From: Lachnospiraceae bacterium
GTDB taxonomy: Bacteria; Bacillota; Clostridia; Lachnospirales; Lachnospiraceae
DNA: 53,135 nt
Direction of reading: 5' to 3'
Assembly (NCBI GenBank): GCA_910575605.1
Contig: CAJTEW010000024.1
Span: 1 to 53,135, forward strand
Part shown: positions 24,873 through 32,372 of the stretch, one piece after another
How positions within the stretch are numbered: the stretch's first letter is position 1
Layout: every line of letters starts with the position of its first letter
Program-made: the position numbers and the translations under genes
The notes under the pieces: model-generated
The model's input: the letters and a program-made list of their open reading frames with translations, nothing else
Databases searched by the model: none
Told to the model about the DNA's origin: nothing

Positions 24873-25559
24873 TCAAAACTGCTGGAATGAAATCTGTTTG
24901 TTGAGATACAGGTTCCCGACTGCCTGCAGTACCGGGTACTGGATATGGAGAAGCTGTGCTTCATCTGCCAGGGATTTATAGGTCTCATCCGTATCCTCAT
25001 AAAGCAGGTTCCAGACTTCCTTTGGATTTTTGGCGGTTGCCCCCTGTTCTACACAGGCGAGCAGTTCTGCTGTGGTAAGATCCGTTGCTCTGGTAAGTTC
25101 CAGAACAGTCTCTTCCATTGGTTCACATTTTTCATTCTTCAGATAACGCCCGAAATCACTGATCTTTATTTTCCCCTCCAGGTAGAGCTGGATACAGGTG
25201 AAGAGCCGGACAGAAAAACGGTCAGTAACCGGCTGGATATGCAGCTTCCCAAGGAGCCGGTACAGGGCATCTACTCCTGTCAGCCCGTCTCCCTTTACAA
25301 TCAGCCCGCGAAGGAGCAGGCGGTTTAAGTAGTGGGAGAAGGAAAGCCCTTCCGGCCGTCCGGAATCTTCAAGCCGTGACGCATAGGCTCTTTCCAGTTC
25401 GTAGATCTGCAGGATCTGAAAGGCAAGACAGCTCCAGAGTACAAGCTCGTGTTCGGATAATCCGTATTCCCGCCTGTTATTGATCACTACCGGGACCGGG
25501 TGGCCCATCTCATCTCTTTTGATTTTTAATCTTCCGATTGCAGTATATAATGTCAGCAT
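24873..25559 (-). CDS. Hypothetical element protein, 228 aa
   Basis: A soluble, largely helical protein beginning MLTLYTAIGRLKIKRDEMGH, with a possible winged-helix region (FSHYLNRLLLRGLIVKGDGL, about residues 75-95). GAGGAGGTAATTTTT precedes the ATG. It lies between a sigma-like gene (27 bases upstream) and the membrane protein. The winged-helix impression suggests a regulator, but I cannot name a family. Confidence 0.55.
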   Translation of the reverse strand: MLTLYTAIGRLKIKRDEMGHPVPVVINNRREYGLSEHELVLWSCLAFQILQIYELERAYASRLEDSGRPEGLSFSHYLNRLLLRGLIVKGDGLTGVDALYRLLGKLHIQPVTDRFSVRLFTCIQLYLEGKIKISDFGRYLKNEKCEPMEETVLELTRATDLTTAELLACVEQGATAKNPKEVWNLLYEDTDETYKSLADEAQLLHIQYPVLQAVGNLYLNKQISFQQF

Positions 25560-25586
25560 AAAAATTACCTCCTCTTTTCTGATGTG

Positions 25587-26171
25587 CTACGCTAAAAGCG
25601 CATATAATTCCTGATCCTGTCTCAACTGTTTCCTTGCTTTGCTCTGCCATGCCCGGACATGGTTGGACGGAACACCGTAAATTTTTGCTACTTCCGCACT
25701 GGTATATCCACTTTGCTGGAGACGGAGCGAGACAATTCCCTTTTTCAGATGATTACTGCCCGCATATTCCAATCTCTTCAGATAAGAGGCAGATTCCTCC
25801 AAAAGCACAGCCTGTTCTGGGGACAGCGTGTCTGTTTTCTGAAGCATAAATTCCGGTTCATAGATACTGCCATCCTCAGCAGTAAGGAGTGCATCCAGTG
25901 AGCAGAAAGCATTTTTCCGTTTTCCGCAGTCCCTCCAATAATCGTAAATCGCATTCCGGATCGCAGCTCTTGCATAGGGTGGGAATGGCTGTGCGGGACT
26001 GCACTTCATTGCGGCATTGCACAGGGCAAGGTATCCGGTCTGTGTCAGCTCATCAAACTCATCCTGTGACAGATGGGAAAAACTCCGGGTAAGTGAGCGT
26101 ACCATCCGGGGGACGAGGCTTAAATGAGCCGTTACAAGCTGTTTTTGTTTGTAATTCATAACTTCCTTCAT
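25587..26171 (-). CDS. Second sigma-70-like factor (element-borne)
   Basis: A 194-residue protein with sigma region 2 features (LVPRMVRSLTRSFSHL; DEFDELTQTGYLALCNAAMK; FPPYARAAIRNAIYDYWRDC) and a C-terminal helix-turn-helix (SGYTSAEVAKIYGVPSNHVR, about residues 157-176). It would redirect RNA polymerase or act as a sigma-like regulator of element genes. The ATG at 26171 is preferred (GAGGAGGGATTCC upstream) over 26189. The start region overlaps the end of the zinc-finger gene, so the two are coupled. It is more divergent from the sigma factor at 12847 than expected for a simple duplicate. Confidence 0.72.
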   Translation of the reverse strand: MKEVMNYKQKQLVTAHLSLVPRMVRSLTRSFSHLSQDEFDELTQTGYLALCNAAMKCSPAQPFPPYARAAIRNAIYDYWRDCGKRKNAFCSLDALLTAEDGSIYEPEFMLQKTDTLSPEQAVLLEESASYLKRLEYAGSNHLKKGIVSLRLQQSGYTSAEVAKIYGVPSNHVRAWQSKARKQLRQDQELYALLA

Positions 26172-26185
26172 GGAATCCCTCCTCT

Positions 26186-26596
26186 TCATCCGGCCATACT
26201 AAGCGGGATGTGGTTATTCTTAAGGACCTTTGATGCTTCCTGTATCAGCTGGTCGCACATATAATCGCTGAAATTCCCGATATGCGCCTGACGGGTCTGC
26301 AGGCAGAATCTATCAGCAATCCATCGGTAAGCCTCCTGGCGGCTGAAGACCCCCTGTCTCCAGAGCTGGTCAAAAATCCGGTGTGCCTGGATTCGTTTCT
26401 TCCGAAGCCCAGGTCCTGCCAGGGAACCTTTCGGCAGGAGGGTTCCCTGATGGACGCCTACATAGGAATCACAGGCCGGATAATGGCTGCATACATAGAC
26501 CTTTCCGTCAAAGGCATTGCTGCCATACACATAGGAAGCATCTCTCAGGATTGCAGGACTGCCACAGTATGGGCAGCGGATTGTCTGTTTTTTCAT
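26186..26596 (-). CDS. DUF3268 zinc-finger-containing protein
   Basis: A 136-residue protein with an N-terminal zinc ribbon (CPYCGS at residues 9-14, paired with CSHYPACDSYVGVH at about 32-45). The VHQGTLLPKGSLAG and RKKRIQAHRIFDQLW segments and the late HIGNFSDYMCDQLI fit DUF3268. The ribbon resembles topoisomerase-type zinc fingers, so nucleic-acid binding is likely; the function is not established. GAGAGGTGAACATTT precedes the ATG. It is the first gene of the 24428-26596 operon, downstream of a pair of repeated operators. Confidence 0.8.
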   Translation of the reverse strand: MKKQTIRCPYCGSPAILRDASYVYGSNAFDGKVYVCSHYPACDSYVGVHQGTLLPKGSLAGPGLRKKRIQAHRIFDQLWRQGVFSRQEAYRWIADRFCLQTRQAHIGNFSDYMCDQLIQEASKVLKNNHIPLSMAG

Positions 26597-26611
26597 AAAT
26601 GTTCACCTCTC

Positions 26612-26673
26612 TTACGTTTTGTATATGTATAAAATACTTAAAAATAGTGGTCATTACGTTTTGTATACGTATA
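26612..26673 (-). promoter_or_regulatory. Two 20-bp operator-like direct repeats before the DUF3268 gene
   Basis: TTACGTTTTGTATA(T/C)GTATA occurs at 26612-26631 and 26654-26673 (plus-strand reading), exactly 42 bases or about four helical turns apart. The upstream copy contains the palindrome TATACGTATA. They flank the likely promoter region (minus-strand TATAAT at 26673-26678). Helically phased repeats suggest cooperative repressor or activator binding. The remainder of 26674-26876 holds a terminator and no gene. Confidence 0.6.
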
Positions 26674-26787
26674 TTATAAGTAAATAAGCAGGGAATTCCT
26701 ATAAGGCAAGAGCAAAAACAGGTGCCAATTTGGGACTTTTCCCCAATTTCCTCCAGTTAATACGGTAATGCGATAAAGTAAAGAAAT

Positions 26788-26827
26788 AAGCACTGGAAAA
26801 TATGTCTGCGCAAACCTTCCAATGCTT
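26788..26827. terminator. Terminator at the end of the transfer/adhesin operon
   Basis: Inverted repeat AAGCACTGGAA (26788-26798) and TTCCAATGCTT (26817-26827), with one mismatch. On the minus strand it ends in ATTTCTTTA; on the plus strand CTGTTTTTC follows. It lies 50 bases past the last gene (26877-27155). Confidence 0.6.
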
Positions 26828-26876
26828 ACTGTTTTTCAATCTTCTTGTATTCTATTATTTATTTGCCACCCATCGG

Positions 26877-27155
26877 CTATTGAACTTCCGGATAAAAGAC
26901 TGCCTGGATCAAAGGAAACAGGCCGCTGTCCGTAAATCGCGGATAGTTGACTGCAGTAAAGATGAATTTATCACAGAAATACCGGAGCAGGAACAAAATC
27001 ACCAGTATGATGCATACCCGGTAAAAGATACGTGTTTTTTTGCTTCTCTCTTTGGAAGGGAAGAACCTGCAGTATAGGATAAAACACATAGGCAGGAAGA
27101 TAAAACTGGTAAAAAGCTGGTCAATGGATTGTATGATGGTAGTAAGGTTTTTCAT
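26877..27155 (-). CDS. Small two-helix membrane protein, 92 aa
   Basis: It starts after GGAGGGACAACCC. Two membrane helices are visible (about residues 15-32, FTSFIFLPMCFILYC; and 43-60, IFYRVCIILVILFLL), separated by a short basic loop (PSKERSKKTR). The family is unrecognised. It closes the leftward transfer/adhesin operon and is followed by a terminator. A small accessory envelope protein is the simplest reading. Confidence 0.5.
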   Translation of the reverse strand: MKNLTTIIQSIDQLFTSFIFLPMCFILYCRFFPSKERSKKTRIFYRVCIILVILFLLRYFCDKFIFTAVNYPRFTDSGLFPLIQAVFYPEVQ

Positions 27156-27244
27156 GGGTTGTCCCTCCGGTTTTTCTTTTCTCTGTACGTGGCAGACAGA
27201 ATAAGTGCAACTGGTAGTAGAAAAATATATTTATTGCTGCTTCA

Positions 27245-27607
27245 TTACCAGTCATAGCAAGCCTTATTCTGGATGTCCAATAGCGCCATACAGGAACAGT
27301 CCGGAGAGATGATCTTATGTCCTTCCAGGAATTGTGCGTACATATCCAGAAAGACAGAATCTCCTAATACTGCAAGGCATTCCCCGGGTTCAGGACGGCA
27401 GGCGAAAAGTATATCTGCATCCGAAAGGGGAAGAATAAGCGGAACCGCACGGTAATCCGGACAGAACAAGAATCCAGAATGATTGCAGGGATTCTTTACT
27501 TTGCAGTTGGCACATTCTACATAAATACAGCGATGCCAGTTCCCGTCACAGGCATCCAAAAAGTGGCGGATATGTTTGGCGTCCGCAAGGCAGTGTGTTG
27601 TCTCCAT
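27245..27607 (-). CDS. Cysteine-rich hypothetical protein, 120 aa
   Basis: The ATG at 27607 follows CTGGAGATAACT; an ATG at 27628 is in frame but has no ribosome site. Ten or so cysteines are present, including CIYVECANCKVKNPC (about residues 27-41), FLFCPDYR and CSC near the C-terminus, which suggests zinc or Fe-S binding. No export signal is seen. It lies 135 bases downstream of the adhesin gene. Family unrecognised. Confidence 0.5.
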   Translation of the reverse strand: METTHCLADAKHIRHFLDACDGNWHRCIYVECANCKVKNPCNHSGFLFCPDYRAVPLILPLSDADILFACRPEPGECLAVLGDSVFLDMYAQFLEGHKIISPDCSCMALLDIQNKACYDW

Positions 27608-27742
27608 AGTTATCTCCAGATACAACAAGCAGCCAGTAAAAAGCTGCCTGTGTTGAAATAATGCCGGCAGATGTAGCTGTCAGTGTTTCATCCTGCAGTC
27701 TGCTAAATCTGCCAGCAAAAGTGAACGAGTTACCATATATAA

Positions 27743-30700
27743 TTACTTCTGGTGCTTACGTCTCCAGTAGAAAACAAGCCCGCTGATAATGATAAGAAGC
27801 AGGGAGCCTGCAGCAATACAGATATAAAGCAGGATCGGCGCATCATCCCCGGTCTTGACAGGAGAGGAAATGTCCGGTTCCTTTGGTTCGGTTGGCACTT
27901 CCGTAAGCTTCACGGTCTGGCTTTTAGCTTTGATGTCTTCATGGCTGGTTACTTCTACCTCTTTCTCCTTGTCTTCTTCCTTCAATGTAACAAAGAGCTT
28001 TTCAAAGACAACCACATCATGCCCTTTCAGTTCTGTCGCATCAAAGGTAAAGGTAACATCGACGGAGCCGCTGAATTCTTCTGGTTTAAAAGTGGTTTCT
28101 GCAGTAACCGGCTTGCCATCAATCAGGATTTCCTTACCGGTTTCTTTGTCCATTAAGGTTCCCACCAGGCGGTAGGACGGGCCTCCGGCAACCAGATCCT
28201 TATATTTCACCGTATCTATGATCTGTGTCTCCTTTTCTGCCAGGGCTTCCTGATCCCCGTCCCTGCCATCTTTGGCAGTGGTGCCGATTTCCGGGATATA
28301 GATGCTCTGTGGTTCGGACTCAATATCTGCATGGACTGCGACCTCTTTTTCCTGATAGGAAACGGATTCAAATGCAACAACGGTTTTTCCTTTCAGGGCA
28401 CTGGAATCAAAGGTAAAGGAAAGCTCTACGCTTCCTTCTGCTGCTTCCGGTGTAAAGACAAGCTCAGATGTGACCGTTTTTCCGTCAACCAACAGGAATT
28501 CGCCATTTTCCTGATCCATAAGTGTGCCGGTCAGTTTGTATTCCTTCCCCGGAATCAGACGCTGGTAGGTAACGGTATCTACAATCGTTAATTCTTTCTT
28601 AGCAGGCGCCATCTGGCTTCCGGTTTCCGGGCAGTTCGCCTTTGTGCCAATCTTCGGGAAATAGATGCTTTGCGGTTCGGATTCGATGTCGGCATGAACC
28701 GTAAGTTCCTTCTCCTGATAAGAAAGGGATTCAAACACAACAATGGTTTTGCCCTTCAGAGCGTTGGCATCAAACGTGAATGACAACTCCACAGTCCCGT
28801 CTGCTTTTTCCGGTGTAAATATCAGTTCGGAGGTCACCGGCTTTTTATCAACCATCAGGGACTTGCCGCTCTCCTTATCCATGAGTGTTCCGGTTAATTT
28901 ATATTCTTTTCCCGGAATCAGACACTGATAAGAAACGGTATCTGTAATCGTTACTTCCTTTTTAGCAGGTGCCATCTGGGATTCAGTTTCCGGACAAATG
29001 GCTTTTGTGCCGATTTCCGGGAAATAGATGCTCTGAGGAGTGGATTCAATGTCTGCATGGACAGCGATCTCCTTCTCCTGATAGGATACGGATTCAAACG
29101 CGACGATGGTTTTGCCTTTCAGGGCGCTTGCATCGAATGTGAAGGATAATTCCACCGTGCCATCTGCCTCTTCCGGCGTAAAGACAAGCTCGGAGGTCAC
29201 TGGCTTTTCTTCAACCATCAGGGGTTCACCGCTCTCTTTATCCATAAGTGTTCCCGTCAGCTTATATTCCTTTCCCGGAACCAGATGATAGGAAACAGTA
29301 TCTACTATTGTCAGATCTTTCTTGGGGATTGCCATCTGGCTTCCGGTCTCCGGACAGCTTGCCTTTGTGCCGATCTCCGGGAAGAACATCTGCTGGTCTT
29401 TAAACTCCGGATCTGCATGCATTCCAACCTCTTTTTCTTCCTGGGTGACGGATTCATAGATGACTGTGTTTTTCCCTTTCAGGGAGCTTCCATTAAATTC
29501 AAACACAACATCCACCGTGCCTTCGCTGGCTTCCGGGGTAAAGGTTGTCTGTGCAGTGATCGGAGTATCGCCGTCCAAAAGCGGTTCCTCTGTTTCTGTA
29601 TCCATCAGCCTGCCGGTAGCGACATATTCCAGCTTCGGAACCAATCCTTTAAAGAAAATGGTATCGGTAAGCTGTACCTTTTCATCTGCATTGGCGATAT
29701 TCTCCTCGGTATCAGAGTCTTTCGCCTTCGTGCCGATCTCCGGGAATGAAATCTGCTGGTCTGTATCCTTTAAATCTGCATGAACCGCCAGTTTCTGCCC
29801 ATCCTGGTGCAGCTCCTCGAAGATGACCGTAGTCTTGCCTTCCAAAGAAGTTGCATCAAATGTAAAAGTGACTTCCACAGTTCCGGAGGACTTCTTTGCC
29901 GTAAATTCTGTCTCAGCAGTTACAGGCTTTTCATCAATCAGGATTGCTTCTCCAGATTCAGCATCCATCAGCGTACCGATAACCTGATATTTTTGACCCT
30001 TCTTTAACCCAGAATACTCTACGGTATCAATCAGTGTCACTTTCTTCTCCGGTTTGCTCATATGGGTTCCGGTATTCTTATCCAGGGCAGTAGTGCTGAT
30101 CTCAATCTTATCGTCGGTCAATGTTCCTAAATCCACACTGACAGAATCTTTATAAACAGTGACTTCAAACTTTAAGAGATCCATGCTCTTATTCGCCTTA
30201 CAGCGCTGTTCTTCTACGGTATAAGTATCATAGGGCAGTGCGCCTTTAGAATCGTTTGGTTTTGAGGTTCCAAACCAGATTCCGTCTTCCGAGGTTTTCC
30301 CCTGATTGGTATTGTGGGTGTGCTTATTCCATTTGGAAGCGGTGCTGGCGTAACCGTTTTTGTCGGTAACAATCGTGTGGCTTTCCCCGGTTGTAACAGA
30401 GGTAATGGAAAATGGGATGTCGGAAAGCCGTTTCTGTTCGCCATCGGACACTTTTACCAGTTCCAGGTCCCCGCGGATGACCTGGTTTGATATGGAAGCC
30501 TCCTCAGAAGTCAGATCTACAATCTCACCATTTTTTGTGATGTCAAATTCTACAGAGAGTTTTCCTTCATTCAGATATCCTTCCGGAGCTTTGGTTTCAT
30601 CTGCGCAGTAATGCCCGAAGGGAAACGCATCTTTTTTTGTGGAGACAGAGCCGTTGCTATCGGTTGTCAGGCTCATAACTACCTGATTCTTGGTATAGGT

Positions 30701-32113
30701 TTTGCCATCTACCACAACAGGATTCTCATTTAAGGACGTGATGGTAAATACAGCTCCTTCTAAAGTGGCAGCTCCCTGGGGTTCTGCCTTCTTTGTCTCA
30801 AAATCCCGTTTCTGAAGCTTCACGCCGCCCCGGCAGACCTGTTCTTCTACAGAAGAGGCATTATAGCAGGATACGGTCTCCGCTTTGCCGCCTGCTGTGA
30901 TTTTCTGTACAAATATGGTATCGTTGGCAAGATATCCGGCTGGAGCCTTTGTCTCCTGTACCGTTACGGTGCCAAGTGGGAGGCAGGGTGTCTTCCCGTC
31001 TTTCTGGGTATAGAACGCATCTCCGGAAACCAGATAATTGTTGGAAAACTGTGCCTTCCCTTCGGAATCTGTTTTGAAAATCCAGGTACGTGCAGGCTTT
31101 GCACCGCTGGCAGCCGGGTCTTTATCAGATTGTTCGGTATAAAATTTCACTGTGAACTGAGCCTCTGCCAGGGAAGCTTTTCCCGGCGGCTGTGCGGCTT
31201 TCAGTTCCTTGTCCAGTTTTTGGAGAAGCAGGTCCATCGGATCATTCTGGGGTACTTCCGTTACATTCAGGGAAGCCGTCTTTTCCGGCTCTACTGTCAC
31301 ATTGTGGGTATTCACGTCAACAATATAACCCTTAGAAGCAGTAAGTTCTTTGACTGTATAGTTTCCAGATTCCAGCTCACTAGATTTAGCATAGCCGTTT
31401 TCATCCGTAACTAATTTTGCAACCTGCTTTTCGCCCTGATAGATTCCATACTCTGCACCCTTTAAGGAATAATTTCCGTTTCCTTTAGAGACAGCAGCAT
31501 TTGCGGAAGCTTTGTGGAGCTCTATGTAGCCGTAGGGAACCTGATACCAGCTTCCAACCAAAGTCTGGTCGTTATTGCCCGGAATGATGAAAGCCCTGAA
31601 GGTTGCCGGGGGTTCCGGGAGTCCCTTGATGGCATTCGCTATTTCCACAGATTTATCAATATAGTTCTGGGGCGCACCATGGAAGGCTCCGCTGTCTGAA
31701 GCATAGCCTGCATAGATGTAGGCAACGACCAGATGACCGATGACATAAGAATTATCATCGGACCATCCGCCCAGGTACTGGTTTTTGATATGCTTGTTAT
31801 ACCCATATCCGCCGTTCAGATAGTATAATGCTTTCCGGATGGGAGAGTCATTGCCAAGCAGGGTATAAGCATAAGTCCCAGATGAGGGCGTAGGCTGTAA
31901 TGGTTCTACACAATAGGCGGTGTTGCTGCCGTCAAAGGTCATTCTGGAAGTAGAATAGCTTCCGTATTTGATAGAAGCTCCGGCTTGATACTGGATGGTG
32001 CCGTCTGCGGCATGGACAGGGACGCTGTCGGAAAGGCAGGTGCCTGCAGTGACAAGGACTGCAAGCAGAAATGCGGACAGCCGCTTCATATGATGTTTTG
32101 CTTTTTGTAACAT
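27743..32113 (-). CDS. Thioester- and VaFE-repeat surface adhesin
   Basis: A 1456-residue secreted protein. A signal peptide covers about residues 1-36. A thioester-type domain follows (TAYCVEPLQP, candidate thioester Cys68). Then come SpaA/Cna-B-like isopeptide domains (YGIYQGEKQVAKLVTDENGY; YTVKELTASKGYIVD), about residues 200-690. Six VaFE (T-Q ester bond) repeats run from about 695 to 1415. The C-terminus has SPVKTGD, a hydrophobic helix and RRKHQK, a sortase-type signal of the non-LPXTG kind. It would be anchored to the wall, with cross-links giving stiffness, and may bind host or partner cells covalently. No sortase gene is in the window, so a host sortase is needed. AAGGAGGAAACTT precedes the ATG. 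Confidence 0.88.
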   Translation of the reverse strand: MLQKAKHHMKRLSAFLLAVLVTAGTCLSDSVPVHAADGTIQYQAGASIKYGSYSTSRMTFDGSNTAYCVEPLQPTPSSGTYAYTLLGNDSPIRKALYYLNGGYGYNKHIKNQYLGGWSDDNSYVIGHLVVAYIYAGYASDSGAFHGAPQNYIDKSVEIANAIKGLPEPPATFRAFIIPGNNDQTLVGSWYQVPYGYIELHKASANAAVSKGNGNYSLKGAEYGIYQGEKQVAKLVTDENGYAKSSELESGNYTVKELTASKGYIVDVNTHNVTVEPEKTASLNVTEVPQNDPMDLLLQKLDKELKAAQPPGKASLAEAQFTVKFYTEQSDKDPAASGAKPARTWIFKTDSEGKAQFSNNYLVSGDAFYTQKDGKTPCLPLGTVTVQETKAPAGYLANDTIFVQKITAGGKAETVSCYNASSVEEQVCRGGVKLQKRDFETKKAEPQGAATLEGAVFTITSLNENPVVVDGKTYTKNQVVMSLTTDSNGSVSTKKDAFPFGHYCADETKAPEGYLNEGKLSVEFDITKNGEIVDLTSEEASISNQVIRGDLELVKVSDGEQKRLSDIPFSITSVTTGESHTIVTDKNGYASTASKWNKHTHNTNQGKTSEDGIWFGTSKPNDSKGALPYDTYTVEEQRCKANKSMDLLKFEVTVYKDSVSVDLGTLTDDKIEISTTALDKNTGTHMSKPEKKVTLIDTVEYSGLKKGQKYQVIGTLMDAESGEAILIDEKPVTAETEFTAKKSSGTVEVTFTFDATSLEGKTTVIFEELHQDGQKLAVHADLKDTDQQISFPEIGTKAKDSDTEENIANADEKVQLTDTIFFKGLVPKLEYVATGRLMDTETEEPLLDGDTPITAQTTFTPEASEGTVDVVFEFNGSSLKGKNTVIYESVTQEEKEVGMHADPEFKDQQMFFPEIGTKASCPETGSQMAIPKKDLTIVDTVSYHLVPGKEYKLTGTLMDKESGEPLMVEEKPVTSELVFTPEEADGTVELSFTFDASALKGKTIVAFESVSYQEKEIAVHADIESTPQSIYFPEIGTKAICPETESQMAPAKKEVTITDTVSYQCLIPGKEYKLTGTLMDKESGKSLMVDKKPVTSELIFTPEKADGTVELSFTFDANALKGKTIVVFESLSYQEKELTVHADIESEPQSIYFPKIGTKANCPETGSQMAPAKKELTIVDTVTYQRLIPGKEYKLTGTLMDQENGEFLLVDGKTVTSELVFTPEAAEGSVELSFTFDSSALKGKTVVAFESVSYQEKEVAVHADIESEPQSIYIPEIGTTAKDGRDGDQEALAEKETQIIDTVKYKDLVAGGPSYRLVGTLMDKETGKEILIDGKPVTAETTFKPEEFSGSVDVTFTFDATELKGHDVVVFEKLFVTLKEEDKEKEVEVTSHEDIKAKSQTVKLTEVPTEPKEPDISSPVKTGDDAPILLYICIAAGSLLLIIISGLVFYWRRKHQK
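28225..29400 (-). repeat. Near-identical tandem VaFE repeat units (about 360 bp each)
   Basis: VaFE repeats 3-5 of the adhesin recur with periods of 360 and 363 bases (the landmark GCCATCTGG falls at 28608, 28971 and 29331). At protein level each starts IGTKA-x-CPET and contains PGKEYKLTGTLMD and VHADIES. Each has one Cys in a CPET motif not found in repeats 1, 2 and 6. Their similarity points to recent duplication, and the array is likely to vary in copy number. Confidence 0.85.
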
Positions 32114-32189
32114 AAGTTTCCTCCTTGAAAATGAAATTTGCCATTACTACGGAATCCGCTGTCGGCAGATTTCCTCGTAGGACGGCAAA

Positions 32190-32213
32190 GAAAAAAGCAG
32201 CCAGTAGCTGCTT
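32190..32213 (-). terminator. Terminator between virB4 and the adhesin gene
   Basis: Minus-strand hairpin AAGCAGC-tactg-GCTGCTT followed by six T. It lies 160 bases after the virB4 stop and 77 bases before the adhesin start, so the adhesin is either expressed by read-through or has a promoter in 32114-32189, where none is obvious. Confidence 0.75.
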
Positions 32214-32372
32214 GTTGTATGGATTATTCAGTTGTACCGGGCGGATGTTTCTTCATACCGCTTTCTTTATTCTATGGTTCGGACTCTCTGGCGGGCCGCG
32301 GATTTTCCATATCCGTAAGAGCTGTGCTCTAAGAAAGATGCGTTTACGTATACTGGAACATATCTGCACTTA

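Noticed and set aside
28225-29400. Regular repeats considered as a CRISPR-like array
   Set aside because: The unit is about 360 bp, in frame with the adhesin, with no short repeats separated by unique spacers.
27752-30007. Several plus-strand reading frames opposite the adhesin
   Set aside because: They recur with the VaFE repeat period because they are antisense to repeats; none has a start signal.
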